Source: an uncultured Geobacter sp. (GTDB lineage Bacteria; Desulfobacterota; Desulfuromonadia; Geobacterales; CAIOGM01). From it: 64,000 nt of DNA. Made by a program: the position numbers and the translations under genes. Positions within the stretch are counted from its first letter, which is position 1. Every line of letters starts with the position of its first letter. Where the stretch lies: contig CAIOGM010000123.1 of the NCBI GenBank assembly GCA_903857795.1, forward strand, positions 1 through 64,000, in the 5' to 3' direction. The notes under the pieces are model-generated. The model did not search any database, was not told where the DNA came from, and was given only the letters and a program-made list of their open reading frames with translations. Shown here piece after piece: positions 56,262 through 64,000 of the stretch.

Positions 56262-57946
56262 ATGATGACCGTACCAACAGCCGACGATACCGGCATGGAC
56301 AGTACTCCGCACACGGCGTTACCCGCCAACTTGACCGCACTGCGGAATCGGCTTCCCTGGATAGTCCTGGTGATCGGCCTGCTGCTTACCGCACTGGCAA
56401 CCCTCTACATAAAATCCGGCGAGGAGCGGATTGCTCGACTGGAGTTTACTTCCCGGTGTGATGCGGTTCAAACCAGGATTATCGACAGGCTCGCTGACTA
56501 CACTCGCCTCCTGCAGAGCGGCGTGGTGTTGTTTGACGCCTCGGAGAAGGTCACCCGGGAACAGTGGCGGCTGTTTACCCAACAGCTGAAGGTGGAACAG
56601 CAACTCCCCGGTATTCAAGGGATCGGTTTTTCGCTGCTGATCCCCCGTGACCAGCTTGCCCGACATCTCCGGGAAATACGGAGCGAAGGGTTTCTGGAGT
56701 ACCGACTGAAACCGGAGGGTGACCGTAAGCTCTACTCCTCCATCATCTATCTTGAGCCATTTTCCGGTCGCAACCTGCGGGCCTTTGGCTATGACATGTT
56801 TTCGGAACCGATCCGCCGGGCAGCCATGGAGCAGGCGCTGGAGGCAGATAACGCCGCGCTCTCCGGCAAAGTAGTTCTGGTTCAGGAAACCGGCGCCGAC
56901 GTGCAGGCCGGTACTCTGATGTATCTTCCGGTCTACCGTAAAGGTGCCCCCCTCAACACGGTGGCGAAACGACGCGCCGCGATCCGCGGCTGGGTCTACA
57001 GCCCTTACCGGATGAATGACCTGATGCTGGGAATACTTGGTCGCACTGCACTGGAAAAAGGGAAAGAGTATCATCTTCAGATCTTTGACGGCATGCAACC
57101 TTTGCCCCAGGCGCTGCTCTATGAGAGCCCCTCTGTTGCAGGCAAAAAGTTCCTGAATAAAGAGCGTTCCACACGACAGATTCAGATCAATGGCCGACTC
57201 TGGACCCTCTGCTTTACCCCGACCGGTGGCGACTTCTTCTCTGCCGCTTACATTAGCGGATGGCTTACCATGGTCGGTGGTGTGGCTCTCACCATCCTGC
57301 TGTTTGCCCTGACCCGCTCGCTGCTGAACACCCGCATCCGGGCAGAGCGGATTGCGGAAAAGCTGACTCTTGAGCTCAAGGAGAGTGAACAGTTCATCAC
57401 CAATGTGATGGATTCGCTCTCTTCGAATATTGCGGTGCTTGACGCTCAGGGGGTTATCGTCGCCGTAAACGAATCATGGCGCAATTTTGCTACTGAGAAC
57501 AGTGACACTGGCGCCATGACCTGCCATATCGGCTCGCAGTACCTGGAGTCGCGTGATGGTGACAGCGAAGACGATGAAGGGGGCGCGGCTGCCATGCGCG
57601 GCATCCGTGCGGTCTTGGGAGGGGAAGAGGAGAGGTTCTCCATGGAATACTCCTGTCACTCTCCGGACAGACCGAGATGGTTTGTCATGCAGGCATCGAG
57701 ATTACTCGGTTCCCGGAAGGGGGTCGTCGTCATCCATACCGACATTAGCCCGCAGAAGGAGTTGGCGGCTGAAGTCCAGGATGCCCGGGAATATGCCGAG
57801 AACATCGTGGAAACAGTGCGCGAGCCGCTGCTGGTCCTGGATTCCAAGCTGAAGATTCTCACCGCCAACCAAAGTTTTTACACTACCTTCAATGCAACTT
57901 CCGAGGCCACCATCGGGAATTTCATCTATGACCTGGGTAACCGACA
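56262..57946 (+). pseudogene. Truncated CHASE-domain/PAS sensor kinase lacking HisKA and HATPase
   Basis: TM + CHASE (IIDRLADYTRLLQSGVVLFDASEKVTREQWRLF) + PAS; homology stops at IYDLGNRQWD and continues out of frame to 58055. Confidence 0.75.
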
Positions 57947-58915
57947 ATGGGATACACCACGGCGATTTCCGACTCGTGGAAACGACAGATGCTTCTCAAC
58001 ATCGTCAAGATCCGGTATGGAGATGCGCCGGTCTTTCTGGACGTGGCCTCCGTAATCAACCAGTACTCTTTGCAGTCCAACGTCAACGCCGGATTTGGCT
58101 GGTCCTTTCCGCCGAACGCCAATAACCAGCTTGTGGGAGTTGCCGGGAGCTATATCGACCGTCCGACGATCACCTACAATCTCATGACCGGGGAGAAATT
58201 CGCCCGGAGCCTGATGACTCCCGTGGCCCCTGCCACGGTCATGACCCTGGTGGAGGGGGGGCTACCCGGTTGACCTGGTCTTCCGGATACTCGTCCACTC
58301 AATGAACGGCATCCGGAACCAGTTCGGCGGCGCCGCCCGGATGCGGCGCGCCGATCCGGATTTCTACGCTCTCCTGGAGAAGATGCGGTATATCCAGGCG
58401 TCAGGTGCTGTTTCCCTGCGGGTGAGGCGGACAAACAGGACGCCATGGTCATGGTCTTTCGCAAACGCACCGACACGGAGCTGGAAACCATGGGCAGGGA
58501 CGTCCGGCAGATGCTGGGTCTCAACGAAGAGGGAGGAGAGTTCAAGGTCGTCTACGGGTCGACGGCCGATGGGAACGGAGAGCTTGCCCTCCAGACCCGC
58601 TCGATTCTCGAAGTAATCAGCGATATCTCTTCAACCGTTGAAGTTCCTCCCGGGCATGTGACCGAACAGCGGGTTGGTCCTACCATGGAGCCGGAGAGTG
58701 AGGGGATAAAGGGGACCATGATCCGGATACTCTGCTCTAGGGAAAAGTCTGCGGATGCTTTCACCTCCGTCTCCTACCGGGATCGCTGGTTCTGGATCGA
58801 TGACCGGGATTTTCGGTCCAAGAAATTCTTCTCCTTTCTCATGTTCATCATGACACTCACCGAAACCGGTGGGAAGGAGGGGGCACCCGTTGTAACCATT
58901 AATGCGGGGGGATGA
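57947..58915 (+). pseudogene. Conserved hypothetical lipoprotein family gene, 5'-truncated, with two compensating frameshifts
   Basis: YTTAISDSWKRQMLLNIVKIRYGDAPVFLDVASVINQYSL...VEGG / YPVDLVFRILVHSMNGIRNQFGGAARMRRADPDFYALLEKMRYIQASGAVSLRV / DKQDAMVMVFRKRTD...SYRDRWFWIDDRDFRSKKFFSFLMFIMTLTETGGKEGAPVVTI across three frames. Confidence 0.8.
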
Positions 58916-58994
58916 ATCATGCTCAATAGTTCGTTATACAGCATTTACTGCCAGCAGTCGGGCTGGAACTAACCAGAAAAAGGAGAGCAAAATT

Positions 58995-59486
58995 ATGACC
59001 AGAAAACATGTCGTTGGTACCTTGGACCTGTTCGTTGCCGCAACAATCGTTGCAACCCTGTCGGCGTCACCGACGTTTGCCGCGGAGCCGATCATCTACC
59101 CGGCCAAAGGGCAGAGCAAGGAGTTGATGGAGAAAGACAAATATTCCTGTTACTCGTGGGCCAAAGAGCAGACCAAGTTTGACCCGATGCAAGCCCCGGC
59201 ACCGTCTGCTGCCGCAGCAACCAAGCCCCAGGGAGGCGCCGTGTCAGGGGCTGCCAAAGGGGCCGCAGTCGGAGCAGTAGGGGGAGCTATCGCCGGTGAC
59301 GCCGGCAAGGGCGCCGCCATTGGTGCCGCTACCGGCGGGACCGTCGGCGCGATGAAGAAAAAAAAGGGGCAGAAAGAGCAGCAGGCTGCTGTCCAGAAAG
59401 AAACCGCCGCGGCTGACCAGAAGCGGGCGGAATACAACCGGGCTTTTGGTGCCTGCTTGGAAGGAAAAGGGTACACCGTCAAATAA
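58995..59486 (+). CDS. Secreted glycine-zipper protein (paralogue of 32027..32530)
   Basis: AAEPIIYPAKGQSKELMEKDKYSCYSWAKEQTKFDPMQ ... AAVGAVGGAIAGDAGKGAAIGAATGGTVGAMKKKKG ... RAFGACLEGKGYTVK. Confidence 0.88.
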   Translation: MTRKHVVGTLDLFVAATIVATLSASPTFAAEPIIYPAKGQSKELMEKDKYSCYSWAKEQTKFDPMQAPAPSAAAATKPQGGAVSGAAKGAAVGAVGGAIAGDAGKGAAIGAATGGTVGAMKKKKGQKEQQAAVQKETAAADQKRAEYNRAFGACLEGKGYTVK

Positions 59487-59495
59487 TTTCCTATA

Positions 59496-59526
59496 GGTAG
59501 CCCCCCGGCATTGCCGAGGGGCTACC
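59496..59526 (+). terminator. Stem-loop downstream of the glycine-zipper gene
   Basis: GGTAGCCCCCCGGCATTGCCGAGGGGCTACC. Confidence 0.6.
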
Positions 59527-59768
59527 ATAGTTTTGCTTATGCGGCGATGACATGCGTCACCCCACAAAAATGATCAACTCTGCTTTCTACCACAGATGCC
59601 AATTTCTCGGATTTTGACTTTAATCGATTGCGGTTAGCCCCCTTTGAGGGGGCAGCAATCGTAAAACTCCCGGCTGTGCCGGGGATGTGTAACCGGACGA
59701 TCCATTGATTGAGGCGTGTAAATCCTTTGAGCAATGGAAACCGGAGACTGCGTGCGGCGGGCTCTGAA

Positions 59769-61166
59769 ATGGACTTTGAACGAGTGCACAACCGTTTTAC
59801 CACCCTTGCCGCTGTCTGCTGTCTCGGGCTCCTCTTGTGGGCAGAGCCGCTCCGTGCTGAAGAAAGTATTGACCAGAGCGAGCCGATTCCTTCGTCTGTG
59901 GATGAGGTGACCGGTCCCCTGGAACAGCTGGGCGAAGTCAAATTTCGTCGTCTTCCCCGGGTTTTACCGTGGATCAAGGGGCAGCTCAAGGATGCTCCGG
60001 CCTTTTTTCGTGACACCACGATGGATCTCTCGGTGCGAAGCTACTACTCACGAGCCAGCAAGTATGACGGGACAACCATCAGTGAAGCATGGGCACTGGG
60101 AGGCGCACTTAACTACCGGTCCGGGTGGCTCCTTGACCGGGTCAGTGTCGGAGCTTCGCTCTACACGTCGCAGCCGCTGTACGCGCCTGCGGGATCAGGC
60201 GGTTCAGGGGTGCTCCAACCCGACCAGAGCGGCATCACGGTTCTCGGCCAGCTCTACGGACGGATCAAGCTTACTGATCAGGTTGTTGCCAATCTTTATC
60301 GCTACGCGGATTATAAGACACCCTACTTGAGTAAGGACGACGGCAAGATCATCCCTTATAGTTTTGAAGGTTATTTTGTCAAGGGGACGCTGGGGGAGAC
60401 GGGTGGTGCGCCGCAGTTGGTCTTTGGTGGGGGATACTTCACCAAGATCAAGGATAAAACCTCGGAGAACTTCATCTGGATGTCGGAAAAGGCCGGGGCA
60501 ACGGTGAAACGGGGAGTGTCCGTCCTGGGGGGGCTCTATACTGCCGGCAGGTTCTCGCTGGGGGCGGTTGACTATTATTCGAATGATATTATCAATATTG
60601 GCTACACCGAGGGCAGCTTTACCAAAGATCTGGACAATGGTTTGGGTATCCGTCTGGCCGCGCAGTTTACGGACCAGCGCAGTGTGGGGAGCGAACTATT
60701 AACCGGCACGGGCTTTTCAACCAACCAGTTCGGGGTCAAGAGCGACCTGAGCTATGCCGGCGCAATCCTGACACTGGCGTATACCTTGAACTCCCGGGGG
60801 TATGACCTGCAGAAGCCCTGGAGCGGTTATCCCGGGTTTACCAGCGCCATGATCAACAACTACAAGGGAGCCGGGTATAACGCCTGGTATGCAAAGGTCT
60901 CCTATGATTTTTCCGAAAGCGGACTTGAAGGAGTTGCGGCCTATGCCTTGGTGACCCATGGCTGGGGCCAGGTAGATCAGGTCACCAAGGCACCGCTCCC
61001 CGGTGAAAACGAACTGAACGCCGATATCCAGTGGCGGCCGAAGTTGGCGTATCTCACTGGGTTACGGCTCCGGGTGCGTTATGGTCTGGCTCATCAGTAC
61101 GAAGGGGCCAAGCAGTATTCCCGTGATGGCCGGGTAATGGTGACCTATGATTTCCCGTTGATGTGA
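59769..61166 (+). CDS. OprD-like outer-membrane porin
   Basis: Signal peptide; FFRDTTMDLSVRSYYSRASKYDGTTISEAWALGGALNYRSGWLLDRVSVGASLYTSQPLYAP; C-terminal YDFPLM. Confidence 0.8.
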   Translation: MDFERVHNRFTTLAAVCCLGLLLWAEPLRAEESIDQSEPIPSSVDEVTGPLEQLGEVKFRRLPRVLPWIKGQLKDAPAFFRDTTMDLSVRSYYSRASKYDGTTISEAWALGGALNYRSGWLLDRVSVGASLYTSQPLYAPAGSGGSGVLQPDQSGITVLGQLYGRIKLTDQVVANLYRYADYKTPYLSKDDGKIIPYSFEGYFVKGTLGETGGAPQLVFGGGYFTKIKDKTSENFIWMSEKAGATVKRGVSVLGGLYTAGRFSLGAVDYYSNDIINIGYTEGSFTKDLDNGLGIRLAAQFTDQRSVGSELLTGTGFSTNQFGVKSDLSYAGAILTLAYTLNSRGYDLQKPWSGYPGFTSAMINNYKGAGYNAWYAKVSYDFSESGLEGVAAYALVTHGWGQVDQVTKAPLPGENELNADIQWRPKLAYLTGLRLRVRYGLAHQYEGAKQYSRDGRVMVTYDFPLM

Positions 61167-61336
61167 AGGGTAAGGGTTCCGTACCCGTAGTCGATGAGTC
61201 GGTCGCAGCCGATCCGGATCCGGAAAAAGAAATCAAGAAAATGAAGGAGTAGTCAACAGGTGTGCTCACAGCAGGCCACCGGGGGCGCGTCTTTTGAGCG
61301 CTCTCGGCACGGCGGGAATAGTGGAGAAAAAGCGAG

Positions 61337-62317
61337 ATGCTCAGTCGGCTTATCATAGGGATCATGGTGGTTCTCTTGGCGGTGTGGGGCGTGCTGGCGA
61401 TTTGGTTTTCCCAGTTGCCGCTACCGGTGCGCATTCTGAGTGCGTCGGTCTATGGCCTCGGTATGCTGCTCCTTCCGCTGCTGCTTCGTCCGCGTTACCG
61501 GGGAGTCCTTGCCTCCCTGGCGCTCTTTGCCGTGGTTGTCGGATGGTTCTTCTCCATTCCTCCGGCCAACAACCGCGATTGGCAGCCGGATGTGGCACTG
61601 CTGCCCTTCGCCGAGGTCAGGGGGAATCTGGTCACCATCCATAACATCCGGAACTGTGACTATCGGAGTGAGACCGATTATACCTGCCATTACTACGACC
61701 GAACCTTTGATCTGGCAACATTGAAGAGCGTTGACCTGTTCCTGGTCCACTGGGGATCTCCACACATTGCCCACCCCATGGTCAGTTTCGGGTTCGATAA
61801 CGGGGGCTATGTCAGTTTTTCCATCGAAACCCGCAAGGAAAAGGGGGAGGAGTACTCTGCGGTCAGGGGATTTTTTCGCAACTACGAACTGACCTACGTG
61901 GTGGCTGACGAGCGGGACGTGGTACGGCTCAGGACCAATTACCGGAATGAGGATGTCCACCTGTATCATCTCCTTGTCACGCCGAACCTGGCCCGTAACG
62001 CATTCCTCAGTTACCTCTCCCAGGTGAACCGGTTGCACGACCGGCCCCAGTGGTACAATGCCCTCACGGACAACTGCACCACCAATATCCGGGGGCATAC
62101 CGCACCCTACAATCCCCAGGCAAAACTGGACTGGCGGATTTTCATCAACGGAACCCTTGACGAGATGCTCTACGAGCGGGGAACGGTAGACCGAAGCCTG
62201 CCGTTTGCGGAGTTGAAGCAGCGGAGTTACCTCAATCCCGTGGCCCGCGCAGTTGGCAGCGATCCCGACTTCTCCCGGCGTATCCGCTCAGTGCTCCTCT
62301 CCCGCACGGGCGGATGA
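61337..62317 (+). CDS. DUF4105 family membrane protein (paralogue of 30915..31964)
   Basis: FLVHWGSPHIAHPMVSFGFDNGGYVSFSIETRKEKGEEYSAVRGFFRNYELTYVVADERDVVRLRTNYR. Confidence 0.87.
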   Translation: MLSRLIIGIMVVLLAVWGVLAIWFSQLPLPVRILSASVYGLGMLLLPLLLRPRYRGVLASLALFAVVVGWFFSIPPANNRDWQPDVALLPFAEVRGNLVTIHNIRNCDYRSETDYTCHYYDRTFDLATLKSVDLFLVHWGSPHIAHPMVSFGFDNGGYVSFSIETRKEKGEEYSAVRGFFRNYELTYVVADERDVVRLRTNYRNEDVHLYHLLVTPNLARNAFLSYLSQVNRLHDRPQWYNALTDNCTTNIRGHTAPYNPQAKLDWRIFINGTLDEMLYERGTVDRSLPFAELKQRSYLNPVARAVGSDPDFSRRIRSVLLSRTGG

Positions 62318-62582
62318 GGCGTTATTCTGGCACCGACAGTTTCATCACCAACCGCTTCTCTCCTGCGCGGGCGGATGAAGCCACGAGTAATCCCGGATTC
62401 TGTAGCGGGAGAAACGTCAACGGGCAACACCGCAAAAACCAGAGCCCAGCAGGCGCGGAAAGGAGAAACAGCCTGTGGTATCGATAACGGTACTATAACC
62501 GACGCTGGCCTGTGGCTCCGGCACGAGAAGAACCACGAACAAGCAGCATACCTATCCTACTACCGCACGAAAGGGAGAATTC

Positions 62583-63086
62583 ATGAAAAAGAGCATCGTT
62601 GCACTGTTGTGCCTGAGCGTTGTCAGCCTGTCCGGATATGCCTCTGCCGAAACAGCACCGGACAAGTGGCTGGAACTGCTTCGTTCGGACCTCAGAACCC
62701 AGAAGGTCGAAGTGGTGACCAACGCCATGGACCTGTCCCAGAAAGATGGCGAAAAGTTCTGGCCCCTGTATCGGGAATATGAGCTGAAATTGGCCAAGAT
62801 TACCGATTCCCGTATCGCCACTATCAAGGCCTATGCAGACAACTACGACACTATGAGTAACGACAAGGCAAGAGAACTGACCAAGGCCGCACTGAAGATC
62901 AATCGACAGCGGTTCGATCTTCAGTCCGACTACTACGGGAAGATTTCCAAGGCCACCTCAAAGGTCGTTGGCGCCCGGTTCCTGCAAATTGAGGCCCAGG
63001 TCAACAACCTCGTGGATCTGCAGATAGGTCTGCAACTTCCCCTTGTCTCTAAACTGGTCCCGGTTACTGCTCCGGAAAAGAAATAG
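62583..63086 (+). CDS. Conserved secreted protein of unknown function
   Basis: Signal peptide MKKSIVALLCLSVVSLSGYASA; DLSQKDGEKFWPLYREYELKLAKITDSRIATIKAYADNYDTM. Confidence 0.8.
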   Translation: MKKSIVALLCLSVVSLSGYASAETAPDKWLELLRSDLRTQKVEVVTNAMDLSQKDGEKFWPLYREYELKLAKITDSRIATIKAYADNYDTMSNDKARELTKAALKINRQRFDLQSDYYGKISKATSKVVGARFLQIEAQVNNLVDLQIGLQLPLVSKLVPVTAPEKK

Positions 63087-63226
63087 GACTCGGCCGTTTT
63101 GTTCGGAAAACCCAGCGGAGACAACATGCCCAGAGTATCAATACCCACCTCAGTGCGTCTGGAATCACTGCTTCCCGGCACCAGAGTCATCCTTGGTCAC
63201 TCTGCTGGTAACCGCCCTGCTTTCCG

Positions 63227-63254
63227 GGTACGCCAATGTCACCATTGGCGTACC
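63227..63254. repeat. Perfect 12-bp inverted repeat with 4-nt loop
   Basis: GGTACGCCAATG-TCAC-CATTGGCGTACC. Confidence 0.75.
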
Positions 63255-63435
63255 GGGATTTCTCCGGGCCAATCCTACCGGCAAAGTATCGTTAATCCCC
63301 TCAGTGACGGGGAACCAAGTTACGCTACCAAGGTTGTCATCCAGCGCTATACACCAGAAAGCAAACTCGGCCGATGGCAACGTAACTCTGTAAGGGAATA
63401 TCGTCGGGACATGATTTGGTTTATCATGAGTTCCA

Positions 63436-64000
63436 TTAACGAATGAAGTTCGTGAAAATTTTGGCCTCTCGTTCCGGTGGCAGGATAGTTCCTCTTCCAT
63501 GCTCCACCAGTTTCATGAGCCAGGCCATGTTCTTCCCCAGCACTCTCATGATCTGTGCTCCTTCAGCATCCTGGCTTACCTCTCCCGGAGTTCTCCCGTG
63601 TATCACGTTCCAATAGTTTGTGGTCGGAATCAGCAGCTCTGCGTAGTTGAGAAAATTGTTCAGTTGGTCAAAGGTCGTCACGCCTCCGGAACGCCGAACG
63701 GCAACCACCGCGGCGCCTACCTTATGATGGAGCATGCCGTCATTGACACTGGTGACGAAAAAGGCACGATCCAGAAATGATTTCATGGTTCCGCCGATGG
63801 CGGCGTAATGCACCGGAGACCCCAGAATGATGCCATCGGCCTGCTTCATCTTATGAATCAACTCATTAACCTCGTCACCGGGTAACACGCATCGTTCATT
63901 TTTGTTTTTGACGCACTGATAACACGCCACACAGCCTCTGATGATTTTGTGGCCGACCTGCACGATTTCGGTTTCGATCCCCTCTTTTTCAAGCTCCATG
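63436..64000 (-). CDS. Flavodoxin/NAD(P)H-dependent FMN reductase (iron-sulfur flavoprotein-like), runs off window end
   Basis: RGCVACYQCVKNKNERCVLPGDEVNELIHKMKQADGIILGSPVHYAAIGGTMKSFLDRAFFV. Confidence 0.85.
   Translation of the reverse strand, partial: MELEKEGIETEIVQVGHKIIRGCVACYQCVKNKNERCVLPGDEVNELIHKMKQADGIILGSPVHYAAIGGTMKSFLDRAFFVTSVNDGMLHHKVGAAVVAVRRSGGVTTFDQLNNFLNYAELLIPTTNYWNVIHGRTPGEVSQDAEGAQIMRVLGKNMAWLMKLVEHGRGTILPPEREAKIFTNFIR

Noticed and set aside
59620-59705. Consecutive hairpins upstream of the OprD-like gene considered as a c-di-GMP (GEMM) riboswitch
   Set aside because: Hairpins exist (CCCCCTTTGAGGGGG, CCCGGCTGTGCCGGG) but conserved GEMM core positions could not be matched.

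Overview
The window is a 64 kb GC-rich chromosomal segment that looks Geobacteraceae-like. This is inferred from the c-type cytochrome fusion, PEP-CTERM protein, large multicopper oxidase, big hybrid histidine kinases and yebC-ruvC-ruvA order; I ran no taxonomy search. Recognisable content: an IclR-type regulator fragment, yebC/ruvC/ruvA, and a six-gene minus-strand envelope operon (FKBP_N-only protein, secreted protein, heme-c plus periplasmic-binding fusion, secreted protein, FtsX/MacB-like ABC pair). Next come a PEP-CTERM protein and a 2674-aa multicopper oxidase fused to about 14 He_PIG/Ig-like repeats, then an OYE-family reductase, SulP transporter, dienelactone hydrolase, B12-type radical SAM protein, SrkA-like kinase, TamB/TamA, DUF4105 and glycine-zipper proteins. 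These are followed by a ferrochelatase, HAD hydrolase, quinone oxidoreductase, MFS transporter, STAS protein, two Hsp20s, an S1-domain protein, an Omp85-like barrel, a YhcC-type radical SAM protein, two very large hybrid kinases, a decayed 54.7-58.9 kb region, an OprD-like porin, a second DUF4105/glycine-zipper module and a flavoprotein. The main unusual signals are: (i) degenerate short-period intergenic repeats in strict 6-, 7- or 8-nt phase that often contain the stop codon of the adjacent gene; (ii) the uncharacterised envelope operon at 2.7-7.8 kb; (iii) the giant MCO with a candidate sigma-54 promoter and a duplicated upstream motif; (iv) several gene remnants visible at base level, including an in-frame amber stop in a hybrid kinase, an HU gene with its middle deleted, a receiver-domain fragment, a kinase/lipoprotein chimera with compensating frameshifts, and a DUF4810-like lipoprotein remnant. 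No tRNA, rRNA, CRISPR array or intact mobile element was seen. All family names come from recognition by eye, not database searches.
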